From positions 62,001 to 126,000 of the forward strand of contig JADLZK010007799.1 in NCBI GenBank assembly GCA_015847255.1: 64,000 bases of DNA, read 5' to 3'. The stretch's first letter is position 1; every line of letters starts with the position of its first letter. The notes beneath the pieces are model-generated. The model made no database searches. It was not told the DNA's origin and worked only from the letters and a program-made list of their open reading frames with translations. The translations under genes and the position numbers were made by a program. Of the stretch, positions 11,195 through 23,569 are shown piece after piece. Origin of the DNA: Hyparrhenia diplandra. Its lineage: Eukaryota; Streptophyta; Magnoliopsida; Poales; Poaceae.

Positions 11195-14035
11195 ATGGCT
11201 TCTTCCACTCCGCCGACGACGCGGCGCCCGGCGATGCGCTTTGGCACGATCGACTTCTCCGGCACCGAGCGAGCAGTCCATCACCGGAGCCGTCTTCACC
11301 GCCCGTCGCGGCGTGAGACATCCCGGCCCGCCTCCGGCGCCACCGACTCCGTCCGACGAGCATGGGGGCCGGAACTCCACCTCCGCGACGGTCCAGCCCC
11401 ATCCACGCCGCCGCGGACCGCTTCTTCGACCTCATCAAGGACACGCTTCGACATCCACGGGGCCGCGAGCCTACGCAGCCCTGTTCGTGATGTGACCTTC
11501 TCCACCGCCAATGTCGTCCTAAATTTCGCCGGCGAAGAGGCGGTCGGTCGGCGAGTTCACGGCGGCCCACGCCGAGATGTACCCCGATGGGCGGCGGGGG
11601 CCTCCCACCCTGCGGGGCGGCGAGCGGCGGCATCGGCGTCCACGAGCTCGAGCTCGCCCTCGATGGGATGAGCCTCATGGATTGCGACCCACGGCGTCGG
11701 TGCTACATGTGTCACACCCCGACGGTGCGGTAGAGGAAGTCCACTCGGCGGCGCCTCCCAACACACGCCACGAGACACCGCCGCACGCCACAGCCGCCCG
11801 TTGACCACGCCAAGGTCTCTACTGAAGAGCTCGAGGAGCTCGAACGCCGCAGCGGCGCCCCAAGCCGCGAAACCCTCCGCGCCGGCGGGGAGGAAGACAA
11901 AGAATCACGAGCACGAAGCTCGAGCCCGCGGAGGTCCACGACCGCATCACCAGGACGAGGGCCCGGAACAGCTCCCGCCGGTGTTCGGGAGAGCATCCCG
12001 AACTGGCGGCAGCCGCTTTGCTCCTACGTCATTGCCCGCCCCCGAGGGACCCGGGCACGCCGCCACGGCCCACGGCAGCTCAAGAGACTCCCGGAGGCGA
12101 GGCGGCACCAGGGCAAAGAAGCTCGCTGCGTCTCACCGACGACCGGGCCGGAGGAGCACGAGGCTTCCCCTCCCACCCTCGAGGTCCACGCACGACGGCA
12201 GTCGGCGAGAACCGCGACGCCCGGGACACCATCAACGCCGGGCGAAAAGCGGAGGCTCGAGCCGAAGAACGCCCCCCGGGGCGACGACGGCAAAGTACCA
12301 CCGCTGACGACCATGAGAAGTGCCCTCGCAGCTACACAAAAGAAGCGACGCGGTGGCCGCCACGGCTGTGAAGAAGACAAGAGCCGCAGCCCCACGCGGT
12401 ACACGCCCGCCGGAGCCCGTCTCCTAAACGGGATCGCCGCCCTCGAGCTCGAGCCCGAGGAGGCCTAAGGCCGCCGGTTCACGCATTCACGACGCTCCGT
12501 TCCTCTCGCTCCCGAGCCCGACCTGCGGTGCGGGCCAACGGGGAGACCGACCCGCCACGTGGCTCAAGGACTACCGCCTTGGTCGTCGGCCGGAGGTGCC
12601 CGACAAAGACTGACTATTTCATCATCCGCAACCTCCCACCTACCTTGCGCATTCGGGCGCGATCATGGCTCGAGCACTCCCTGAGGGCACCATCCCGGCG
12701 GGAGGACTGCGCGATGTCTTCGTCGGAACTTCCGTGGCACCCACGCCCCGGCCAAGCACGACGTGGGACGCGAGGCCGCACGCGTAAGAAGGAGGAGAGC
12801 TCTTGCCGACTACATCGGCGCCTCCAAGCTCCAGAACAACCTCCGGAGGCCTCGACCGAGATCATCATCGCCTTCACCTTCGGCACAACCCGCAAGACCC
12901 CGATCCACGAGCTCGGCGGCCCGAAGCTGAACCGTGAAGGAGCTCCTCGATCTCGCCACGCGCCACGCCGAGGGAGAGGACGCCGTCTCTCCGTCACGGG
13001 TAAGGGCAAGACGAAGGGCTTACTTGACGAGGAAGCCGGGGATCGAACTCCGGTAGAAGGAAGAACAAGAAGAACAAGCGCCCCGCGACGACGACGACGA
13101 CGACTTTTAGGCCGCTGCGGACAAAGCGCAAGGTCGGGCGGCAAGGGTGGCAAGCCTTTCATCCCCAAAGAGCACTTCGACAAGATGCTCGAGGAGCCGT
13201 GCCCGCACCATGAGGGGCCGGTCAAGCACAAGATGAAGGACCGCCTTCTCAAGAAGAAGCACGTGATGGGCACATTGCGTGGTGGCGGCGAGGCGACGGC
13301 GACAAGGACGCCGAAACGGCTCCCGACGAGTTCGACGCCGACATCTACATCGAGGGACGGCGCCGTCACGCGTCGTCTTCGGCGGGGCCACCGGCTCACG
13401 AGTCCAAGCGCCCGAGAAGCTCACGCGGCAGCGGCCTCAACCTCCTCTACATCCACGCTCTCCAAGCCCTTGGCATCCCCAAGGCACGTCTCCGCCCCGT
13501 CGCCGAGCCGATCCATGGGGTGGTGCCAGTGGAAGCGATGCTCCCGCTCGGGACGGATCGACCTCCCCGTCACCTTCGGCACCCCGGACAACTTCCGCAA
13601 AGAGGTCCTCACGTTCGAGGTGCTCCCGTTCAAGAACGCCTACCACGCCCGTTGGGGCGACCAGGTGCTGCGCGGTTCATGGCCGTCCCCAACTACACCT
13701 ACCTCAAGCTCAAGATCCCGGTCCGAGGGGGTCATCACCATCGACTCCACCTTCGAACACGATTTGGGTTGAGGCCGCCCGCCCAAGCGCCCGACGCCAT
13801 TTGTAAAAATCGGCGAGATGCTGCCGGGATGGCGGCCAGGCGGCGCCGAAGACTCCCGAGCTCAAAAGAAGGCGAGCACGAGCTCAACCGTCGAACTCCA
13901 AAGGTGGCGAGCACGAGCTCGTCCGCCGAGTTTCGAGAAGGTAACGGGCACATTCGAGGCGAAAAGGACGCCAAGGAGGTCACGGTCGACAAGGATGGGC
14001 GCACCCTCGTGGGTGCCGAGCTCACCCCCAAATAG
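11195..14035 (+). pseudogene. gag and protease region of the inner element, frameshifted and partly deleted
   Basis: It starts at MASSTPPTTRRPA, about 45 bp after the LTR; the outer copy begins in the equivalent place at 37795. A Retrotrans_gag-type stretch is visible around 12610-12860 (FIIRNLPP, then KKEESS) and basic, linker-like sequence follows. The protease region is marked by LPVTFGTPDNFRKEVLTFEV (near 13562-13622). Compared with the outer copy, about 175 bp are missing near 13424, including the codons for the DGGS-type active site. Coding sense is spread over all three frames, so no full-length Gag can be made from this sequence as read. Confidence 0.75.
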
Positions 14036-14099
14036 GAAAGCGAGCTCGTCGACTTCCTCCGCGAACCTCGATGTATTCGCGTGGAGGGCCTCTGATAAG

Positions 14100-17063
14100 C
14101 CGGGCATACCGAGGAAGTTGCCGAGCACTCCTTGAACATCAAACCCGGCTCTCGGCCGGTGAAGCAAAAGGCTGAGGCGTTTCGACGACGATCGACGCCG
14201 GGCAATCGCCGAGGAGATAGATAAGCTCTTAGCCGCCCGGGTTCATCAAGGAGGTGTATCATCCCAGTGGATAGCCAACCCTGTACTAGTTAAGAAGAAG
14301 AATGGGAAATGGAGAATGTGTGTTGATTACACGGGTCTCAACAAGGCATGTCCAAAGGATCCGTTTCCTTTGCCGCGCATTGACCAAATTGTTGACTCCA
14401 CCTCCGGGTGTGAAACGCTCTGTTTTCTCGACGCCTACTCCGGCTACCACCAGATCGCGATGAACGAGCTCGATCAGCTTGCCACCTCCTTCATCACTCC
14501 GTTTGGCGCATTCTGTTACGTAACAATGCCCTTCGGTTTGAAAAACGCCGGCGCCACCTTCCAGAGGTGCATGCAGAAAGTCTTCAAAGAGCTCCTCGGA
14601 AAGCTCGTTGAAGCATACGTCGGCGACATCGTTGTCAAGGCGCGCGAAAAGAGCTCATCCCCGACCTCGAAAAGGTCTTTGCTAAGCTCCAGAGTTGAGT
14701 CAAGCTCAATCCCAGAAGTGCGTCTTTGGGGTCCTCGAGGGAAGTCGCTTGGCTTCATCGTTTCGAACGTGGCATCGAGGCCAATCGAGAAAATCGCCGC
14801 CATAACGAATATGGGGCCGATCAAAAACGTCAAGCGCGTGCAACGGCTCACGGGATGCCCGGCCGCGCTAAGTCGCTTTCATAGCTCGACTCGGGAACGG
14901 AGCCTCCCGCTCTACAAGTTGCTAAAGAAGTCGGGCGCTTTTACGGACCCGACGAAGCCCGGCAAGCCCTCGACTCGCTGAAGCCTCCTTGCTAATCCGC
15001 CCGTACTCGCCGCTCCCACACCCAACGAACCGATCCTCCTTTACATCTCGGCCACCTCGAAGGTGGTGAGCACCGCGCTCGTCGTTGAGAGGGAGGAGGA
15101 AGGGCATGCGCTCAAGGTACGGCGTCGGTGTGCCGTCCAAGTCCTCACCGACACCAAGACCCGCTACACACGGCTCGAAAAGCTCGTGTATGCGCTGGCT
15201 GCTGATCACCGGGCGCAAGCTCGGGCATTACCGACTCCCATCCGGTCAAAGTCGTCTCCAAGTTCCCCCTTGGTGAGGTCATCCGTAGCCCCGAGGTTAC
15301 GGGCCGTATGGCCAAGTGGGCTATTGAGCTCATGGGACCCGACATCACCTACGCCCCGGGGGACGCCATAAAATCCCGGGCTCGGCGGACTTCATCACGA
15401 GTGGGATGTAGAGGTCGGCGACCACCCAGGCCCGACGACATCGAATCTTTGGGCCGTATGCCGGCGGATCCGTAAAGAAATGGCGCCCGGCGTCTGACTT
15501 CGTCTTCATCTCTCCAAAGCGAGGGTGCGCATGAAGTACTCCATCCGCCTACACTTTCCCGCGTCCAACAACGTGGCCGAGTACGAGGCTCGGTGAGCGG
15601 CTTGTGCATCGCCCGCCAGCTCGGCGTCCGGCACCTCGAGTGTCCAGGCGACTCCGAGCTCGTCAAGAAACAAGTCATGAAGGAAGTTCATTTGCGCGTC
15701 AATCAGAAGATGATTGCCTACCACCGGAAGGTCCGAGAACTCGAGGAGCACTTCCACGGGCTCGAGGTCAACCACATTCACCGCCACCTCAACAACGACG
15801 CGGATGCCCTCGCCAAGCTCGCGCCGGATCATTTACCGGTCCCACGGTGCATCTTCATGCACGAGCAACGCATGAAGCCATCGATACGCTTCAAAGACGA
15901 CCTCGCGGATGACAGACGCGAACTCAACCGCCGACGCCCGAGCTCGGGCCCTATGGAGGTAGACGCTCCCACAAGCCCGAGCTTCCCAACGCCAAGCTTG
16001 CCTAGCCACGAGCTCACACCCAACGGCTCGGGCGGCTCGGGGCTGGATCGAGCTCGACCGCGACGGCTCCGAGGCCCGTGGCGGATCCCACTACGGTGGT
16101 TCAAGGAAGGCAAGCTCCCCCGAGGGCAAGAGGAATCCGGCGCTGGCGCGGGGCCAAGTCGTTCGCCCTTGTCGGGCAAGAGTTCTACCGCGCGAGCCTC
16201 CGGAGTCCCTCCTCGTTGCATCACTGGGCGCGAGCAAGGGGAGAAGCTCGTCGAGGAGATCCACTCCGGCGAATGCGGCCACCATGCGGCCGCATGCTCT
16301 CGTTGGGAAGTCGTTCGGGCGAGGGGTTTTTTTGGCCAACCGCCGTCGCGGACGCCATCCGATCGTCCGACGTATTTGCGAAGGATGCCGTTCTTCGCCA
16401 AGCGAGCCGCACCTCGGCTCGATCCCTCCACACGATCCCGCTCACACGACCGTCCGTGATGCAGGGGGCCTCGACATGGTGGGACCCTTCAAGAGAACGG
16501 CCGGGGGCTACACGCACCTCCTCGTCGCCATTGACAAGTTCTCAAAGTGGATCGAGGTTATGCCCATCGCGGTGCCGGTGAGGAAACCGTCAAGTTCTTC
16601 ACCGGCATCATCCACCGCTTCGGGGTCCCGAACTCCATCATCACCGACAACGGCACGAAGCCGTGGGAGAGGTCTTCATCGGCCGGTGCGGCGATCGGCA
16701 TCCGCGTCGACCGTCCTCCGTCGGTCACCCGGGGACCAACGGCCGGGTAGAAAGAGCTAACGGCATGATCTGCGGGCGTAAAGTCTCGCATCTTCAAGAG
16801 GCTCGAAAAATACGCCCCGCCCGGTGGCTCGCCGAGCTCCGCGTCGGTCGTATGGAGTCTCCGCACGACGTCGGCGAGGGCCACGGGGCCGGACGCCGTT
16901 CTTCCTCATCTTCGGATCCGGCCGTGCTCCCCACCGACCTTGAGTACGGTTCGCCCAGCGCCCAAGCCTTCAACGAGCACAATAATCAAAAGCGGCCTTT
17001 CGAAGACGCCGCCGATCGGCCTCGACGGCTCGGGACATCGCCCTCATCCACTCCGCTAAGTAC
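14100..17063 (+). pseudogene. pol of the inner element: RT, RNase H, second RNase H, integrase (interrupted)
   Basis: RT occupies about 14270-14900, with CVDYTGLNKACPKDPFPLPR and FLDAYSGYHQIAMNE in one open frame. The catalytic box at 14616-14627 reads YVGD instead of YVDD. RNase H follows (15060-15340). A second RNase H-like domain is at about 15390-15830, seen as NVAEYEA, GDSELVKKQ and NNDADALAKLAP; this dual arrangement is a Tat-lineage trait. Integrase shows GLDMVGPFKR near 16470, ITDNGT near 16640 and GRVERANGMI near 16742, covering the D, D and E of the catalytic triad. The frame is cut at 17063 by the 17069-23564 insertion. Several frameshifts are present. Confidence 0.85.
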
Positions 17064-17826
17064 ACGCATGTCATGCCCGGGTTTTCCGAGGAAGACGGAC
17101 TTCGTCATATGTGTGCCCAGAAAGTCCACACATATAACATATAACAAATAAATATCAGAAAACAATGCTTTAAAGCATAAACATAACTAAAACAAACACT
17201 CACAATTTCTCAGAGTAACGCGGAACGGTTGCTAAACTTCTAGGGCTCCTCTCTCTTGAGGGGACAGGTGATTTGGGGGCTCCGTATGCCAAGCACTAGT
17301 ATCTTCATCCATTCTCCATGTGACTTTTGCCAATAGACCGAGGTGGGGAAATTGCAAGAATGAGTCCATGTCGAACTCAGCAGATATAGCAAGGCAATAT
17401 CTTATCCATATACCATAATCATTATAACATAATAATGTAAAGCATAAACGATAAATTATGAGATGTTAAACAAACATAGGTCATCATCTTTAATGCAAAG
17501 GTTCCAAGGCCGCTCATGACCGTGAGCACGGCTGATATACCAGTTTTACTCTGCGCAGAGGTGTACACTTTCACTGTGAGCCGTGAATTGCCCTACGTGT
17601 GAGGCCCGTCGACCTCTTGACCCTCTTCCTAGGACGGTCAGCAGGGTTCACTATGAAGTCTTTCAAAGGTTCATCTAACATGTTAGGGCCGCTAGGTATC
17701 TTCCGTCAGTCCGTGTGACACACCGCAGCGATCCACGGTCTGCGGCAGCTCCGTGTGATACAACCCTCCATGGGGATCCACAGTCTGTTTCTACACTACT
17801 AATGCACCAACTTAGCCATATTATAA

Positions 17827-18438
17827 ATGGAAACAAAAATACAAAATCTTTCAAAACGGACACTCCAGATTAAATCTCACGTTTCTCTCTCTTTACTCAC
17901 TCATAATCTAAGGGTCATGGTTGATTGTGTCAAAGTAATCCCTCTACCATCACGCGCTAATCCCCTTCACCCTCCCACGGCCCGTCGGACGACGCCATTA
18001 TTCACGCACGCCAGAATCGCCACAATCGGAGCCTTCCCAATCAGAGCCTTCCAAAAATTCCCCTCCCTCATGGTACGCGCTAATCTGCTCCTGCCCGCGG
18101 TGGTGCGTCTGGGTCTGGAGGGTCGCCGTCGCTCCCAATCCCAGCGACGAGGGTGCAAGCTCCGGCGACAGGCGGCAGTTCCTTCCCAGCAGCCTGCTCC
18201 AAATCCCTGGACACGGACTGCTGCGGCGTCGAAGCTGCAGTGGCCTCCTCCTCGGCCTCCCGCGGCAGCCGCCACTGCCGCCGTGGCCTCCATCTCTGCC
18301 TGGCACTCGGCCGCCTTCGCCTGCCTCGCGTTCCGCCGCACTGGCCTGGATGACTCGGGCGCATCGCTGACCCTCCGCTTCTTCTCCGCAGCCACCGTCT
18401 CGGCGGGCGTGGTCGACTCGGTCTCCTCAGCCTGGTAA
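17827..18438 (+). other. GC-rich exon-like segment inside the Helitron, origin unknown
   Basis: An open frame of 203 codons is followed by a good donor, CAGCCTG|GTAATA near 18432. Base composition rises sharply compared with the AT-rich sequence around it, as expected for a captured grass first exon. The translation is rich in Ala, Ser and Arg and could be an organelle-targeting N-terminus, but no family was recognised. The ORF start lies in non-captured sequence, so the start codon should not be trusted. Confidence 0.4.
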
Positions 18439-19841
18439 TATCAGCGTCGTGTGCTTCGTCTCTTCCCTTTTTCTTCTTCAGTTATTTGACGTCTCTATCT
18501 TTTCAAATATGAATGTGCATCGGATGGATTGGTGATACTGCATTGGCTGGATTGGGTCGTTCTGTGTACAGTAATCTGAAGATAGGCTGAAGATAGCCTG
18601 AATTATTGTTCTCTCAATCAATTCTGAAGATTGAGCATTTGATAATCTGGGAACGTTGGCTGAAAGTGGAGCTCTATACAGTAATCTGAAGATAGGCTGA
18701 ATTATTGTTCTTTCAATCAGAAGAATATACTTCTCAGCCTGGTATGTGCTTGATCAATTATATTTTCGAATGCCTGCTCCTGTAGTCATCTGTCACATTC
18801 ATTGATCAGATTTGGAGTTCCTTGGTTCCTCCCTTTAATTTTTTTGGTGAAATTTTACATGCAAAGTGGTTTCGAATTTGCAGGTTCTGGTGGCTCATTT
18901 GTGCAGAAGCTTCATCAGAAGCGTCTTTTTATGGAATGCTAGGTAAACCAATTCGAGCTTCTGCTAGGTAAACCAGTTCGAAATATGATTTTCTGCAGAG
19001 TGATGTCTACATATGTTCATATCGTTCCTTCCATGTTGTTTAATCCTTAGTGCCCAATATCTTCATAGGTTTTCCTTCCATGCTGTTTAATCCATGATGC
19101 CTATTTTTAGTATAATTTAATTTCTCAAGCCAGGAAATTCAGAAATCTGTACATGATCATTTTTGCTTTCATAATTCAGTGATCTAGGTTGTATCATTTT
19201 CTAGAAACCTGTATATTGTTCTTATCTGGCCAATTTTTCCGGGATACTGTTAGATCAGTTACGAGCAATTTGTGCATGAAACTGGGACCTCCTAATTAGT
19301 TGTACTATACTCTCCTTTGCCACTTGAATTCATCCTCCTCTACACGATATCAATCATGTGTATGTGGATATTGATAGAAACAAACAGCACTCTGAATTTT
19401 AGGATTCAGAGAATTACTTTGTTGCTCACACAATTCATATCCATCTCTTCCCCTGACGGACGGCCGCGGTGTTGCAGAAGAACCTGTACGAGACCAAAGG
19501 GGATCACCGTGGTGTGGAGGGCCTCTCACCGACGCCAGACAGCCTGGTACGCGGTGTTGCACGAGAATCAGTACAATGTCTTTGCTATTTCAGAATTATT
19601 ATTTATTCATATTTCATACTGTCTCTAAGCATTCTCATCGTTGCCTCCCTTTCTGTAGTATTGGTTGCTTCCTGTAATGTTCTCAATACTGATGATTCTT
19701 GTATATAAAAAACTGGTGCATTGCCTGCCAGGCTACCACTACAATATGGGGACGCCAGGAGAGGGACACATCACGCTAAGCAATGTAACCAACACAGGGG
19801 ACCCAGGTACGCCATGTTCTGAAGAAAGTCCCTAATTGCAG

Positions 19842-20661
19842 ACACCGTGGATCGAAGAGTTGCTACTGCAGCAGGCACTGGTATCTATACATTCCGGGTG
19901 GATCCAAACAGTGGGGTCGCCATGTATGAATCAGATGACATCATAAAATACCTATCTGACACATACGGTGTGTATTCAACATATCTCCCCTTTACCTTTG
20001 CCCTTCAGAGTTGTTCCTATTAATTAGTCACCTCTCCTTCACTTGTGCTTGTGTTTTTCAGGCGATGGAACTGTTCCAATTATGCTATCACTTAGTCTGT
20101 TAACAGTAAGTAGCTAAGTACTTAGTTCCCCAACTATCCAAGAACAAATGACATGGTTTAATTTAGTACCCAATTATCTAGGAATATGTGATGTGTTTAC
20201 ACTGAGGTTTCTATATGCTTCAGTTTTTGCCAAGGATCAGTTTGCAGTTTTGATAACTTTCACTCTTTGTTTTGTAGACGCTCACAGCAGGGCTTGCTAC
20301 TCTTGGTCGTTTTGGAAAGGTACAATGTGAAAAAAAAAAACGATATAACCAAGTTCATTGCATGTTTTCGTCTGAATGTTTGCTCAGAAACATGGGCATT
20401 GTGTCATTGTTTACAGGGAAATTCCTATACTGCTTCAAAAGTCCCACCACAACCAATACATGTATGGGCATACGAGGTCTGAATCCTTAACACATGAGCT
20501 TCCTTCATTATACAGATCAAGTCATCAAGGTTGTGATGTATTGCAGTTTAGTGGCAGTTGTGGAGTTTGAATGGCTGATGATCTATTTTCTCAGGGATCC
20601 CCTTCTGTAGATTAGTGCGAGAGACACTTGCTGAGTTGGAATTGCCACATTTGCTACACAG
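19842..20661 (+). pseudogene. Captured fragment of a thioredoxin/GST-N-fold chloroplast-type protein gene
   Basis: Five exon-intron units keep their splice sites: 19842-19967, 20062-20105, 20278-20319, 20417-20476 and 20595-20661. The translation gives VDPNSGVAMYESDDIIKYL, then DGTVPIMLSLSLLT, TLTAGLATLGRFGKG, SYTASKVPPQPIHVWAYE and CRLVRETLAELELPHLLH. This matches the plant thioredoxin-like family with repeated GST N-terminal domains (Arabidopsis At5g03880/At4g10000 type, from memory). The last unit has lost one base in its CC run at 20601-20602, just before the FC codons. Both gene ends are missing, so it is a capture and not a working gene. It could be transcribed as part of a chimera. Confidence 0.8.
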
Positions 20662-23569
20662 GTATCGAAAATTCTTAAAAACCATAAGTCCATGAATAAG
20701 TAACTTAATGTGTTGGCATCATAACAGCCTGAAAGCTGTTGCTAAACTTCCCTTAGTAGGATATATGAAAATCGGTTTTACATTTCTTCAATTCTTCTTT
20801 GTAAAGTCCCATATTCATATGATTGCCAATGCTAGAGAAAATTGTATTTATTCTAATATATCTTTAGTCCAACAGTATGATGTTTCACTTTTTTCTCAGT
20901 GCTCCTCAGATGGAGGGAATTCATATTTTATTGCTAATTTACATATGAAGTTTGGAAAGGAAATTCTTATGCTGATATTCAGTGGCCCTTCAATAGTTGC
21001 TGGAACTGAATGGTCAGCTATTGATTAGCACTATTGTGCCAAAGTAGCACATACCCTGATGGAGGCAGATTATTACGGGGAGATGAAGGAGAGCGCAGAC
21101 GAATTCTCGGTTAGTAGGGAGATGTGAGATGGTGATGTATGGTCAAAAGAATTATTTTTTCCGGATTGTTATATACATGGTCATATATAATTACGTGAAA
21201 AACTTAGAATATGAAAACAAATATCATTGTTTGGTTGTTTCTACTTATTTTGTGCATCCCTGAAGTGAAGCCGTGGCGTTAACGGGCATTATACTAGTTA
21301 CCCTAACGCCTTTCGGTAACCACTAACGAGGTTAAACAAGGTCCTCATACTGAACTAAAACCGAGCCCATTAGCCCTCACAGTTGTACTTGTTTTCCCGG
21401 AGACTCTAGTATGCAGACAAGTCCACATGTTGCTAAACAATTCACATTTAACGTCTAGTGCATAAACATTAATCAAGTCATATGATCATGGTTTAAAGTT
21501 AACATATCCCAAAACTACACTTGCCTCATATAGTGCTGAAACTTGTCCACTTTCCTTCGGATCATCCTTGTATAGCCTCTTCTAATGATCGCAACAATCA
21601 TCACAAGCACCTGAACACAACCCTAGAAACAAGCACACCAATCATTACAAAAATAATCTATAAAGGTTTGAAAGCGTGCGACTTGTTCTACGATCATGTG
21701 CGCATAAGCTAACCAAAACAGGAGGCACGATTAAAAGGTGTGAGAGTTGAAGGGTATACATGGAAACAATTGGATTTAGGTTTGCAAGGTGGAGTCGGGA
21801 CTAGAAGCATATTGTGACAAAAGGGCATGATATTTGGATCACCGGATTGCATAGATGTTGGCATGGCAGGAACAGTGGAATAGCGATGCTTATGACTCCA
21901 GTGTAGAGGAGCATATGGGCAAGAAACTTATAGATGTGTATGTGGCTTTATGGTATACATTGTGGTTTAATGGTGTGACCACCGGAGCAGTGATTCAATG
22001 GGAACGCGGATGCCAACCGACATCAGTGCGGCTGAGGGACAGCAGGGACAGCGAGCGCAACATAGGGATATATCTCTTTCAAATTTGATGATATGGCCAT
22101 GAAACTTTGTAGAGGCATGTGCAACTATATAGATGATATTATATCCAAAGGGTTCGACATATGGTTTGTTGGATCAATGGGGAACGAGATTGTAAAAACA
22201 GGGTGGGCTGATGTTTGAACAGCAGGGCAGCAGGCATTTTCATATCGATATCTCAGCCATCGGGGATTGGATAGCCAAACAAACTTGTGGGATCATGTTC
22301 AAGGACGTTATGAACACGTGTGAAAAAAGGGAATGATTGTTTGGACAACAGATTAGCGGGGAACGCCAAAAGCACACAGAGCTGCAATCTGCCAAGGCAG
22401 CAGGAACAGCAGCCATGGTGATGGCCACATCTCTAATTCCACAAATCCTATGGCAAATTCCTTTTGCAGAGAGGTGTTCAAGGATGTCATACAAAATTCC
22501 ACAAAAGGGTTTGGTGATTGAAGCCACTAAACAGCGGGGAACGCCGATTCTATCAACAACAGCAAAGCTGGCCGTGAGAACAGCAACACATATCGTGGGT
22601 AAGGTTCACCGGGGATCAACCGTGACGGCATCAATCGATCATGATATGCAACAAGGATCAATAAAACAAGATTGTGAATATGATGGATTGCTCTCACCTA
22701 GGGGGATGGTGTGGTGGAGGAAGGAGACGCATCAACGGCGGCCGATGACGACGATGCGGTGCGACGAAGTTCCTTCGCGTTCTGGCGGTCGATCGGGGCA
22801 GCCATGGGGAAGGAGGAGGAGGTGTAGGGGCGTCCCTCCTCTGTTCTTGGCGTGGGAAACTGAAGGGAAAGGGATGAAGGGGTGTGAGGGAGGTATATAT
22901 GAAGGAGAGAGGATGTGAGGTGAAGAGGTAGGAAGGCAAAGGGCCATGCTTGATATTTTTGTTGTATGGTTGATATTTTGTGCAAGATTGAGATGGCTGT
23001 CAAGGGGTGACGTGGGAGAGGGGAGAGGAAGAGTTAGAGAGCTTGTCGGGCTTCACTTTGGATCACAAGGGAGAGGGGGATGGTTGGGCTTTGATCCGAG
23101 GCGTGGGTTAAGGCACGGTTTTGGACCCGATTCGCCCAACGCGACGATAGAGTTATAGGGTTGGTTTCTTGTGGTATTTTGGGTTGTAGGCTTTTGCTCA
23201 AGACAAGAATAGGTAGAGAGGAAATGGTGCATTGAAATATTTCCCAAGGTGAGAGGAGTGAAAAGAATAACTCTAATAGAAAGAAAGAACAAAGTTAGGG
23301 TTTGTGAGAAGATTAAAGATTGACAACCCATAAAAGCTTTTTGGAACATGGATCAAGGAGTATATTTTCCAAGGATTTGATCAAAAACCACACATCTCAA
23401 AAATACATATGCAGCGGCATGAGTGCACAAACATGTATCTAGGCCTTATATTTCATTTTATTTCTCAAAATTTATTATTTACCTAAATTGGAATGCTCAC
23501 AAAATTCATAAATAAATCAATTTAACCTATTTTCAAAAGTTGCAAAATTTGGGGGTGTTACACTACGCA

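Larger units (their letters stand above)
17790..21297 (+). mobile_element. Non-autonomous Helitron with captured gene fragments
   Basis: The 5' end is TCTACACTACTAATGCACC. The 3' end is CCGTGGCGTTAACGGGCATTATACTAG, where CCGT pairs with ACGG as the terminal hairpin and CTAG is the last four bases, followed by T. These are the standard rice Helitron ends (5'-TC, hairpin, CTRR). There is no target duplication, as expected. The base before TC is T rather than the usual A. No Rep/helicase ORF is present. It carries pieces of at least one host gene (19842-20661) and a GC-rich exon-like piece (about 17940-18432). Confidence 0.8.
17069..23564 (-). mobile_element. TG..CA element inserted in the inner integrase, probably a solo LTR of another gypsy family
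   Basis: It is flanked by an exact 5-bp duplication ACGCA (17064-17068 and 23565-23569). Removing it restores the integrase reading KYTQSMRRYHDRH, matching the uninterrupted outer copy around 31720-31745. On the minus strand it starts (AG)TGTAACACCCCCAAATTTTG and ends GGGCATGACA, typical of grass LTRs. Without the Helitron inside, about 3.0 kb remain, with no gag or pol homology. A solo LTR of a long-LTR gypsy family, or a non-autonomous element, both fit. The two bases between the CA end and the duplication are unexplained. Confidence 0.75.

Noticed and set aside
12528..13772. Plus-strand ORF of 414 codons in gag
   Set aside because: It mixes in-frame and out-of-frame gag/protease sequence because of indels, so it is not a genuine protein. 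It is reported as part of the gag pseudogene.
21250..23060. Possible genes in the inserted element (such as 22337-22918)
   Set aside because: Lies in the body of a solo-LTR-like element, with no family match. The ORF is GC-biased and lacks splice or promoter support.
23053..23349. Minus-strand 98-codon ORF near the element's end
   Set aside because: Hydrophobic by composition, and within LTR-type sequence. No signal of a real gene.
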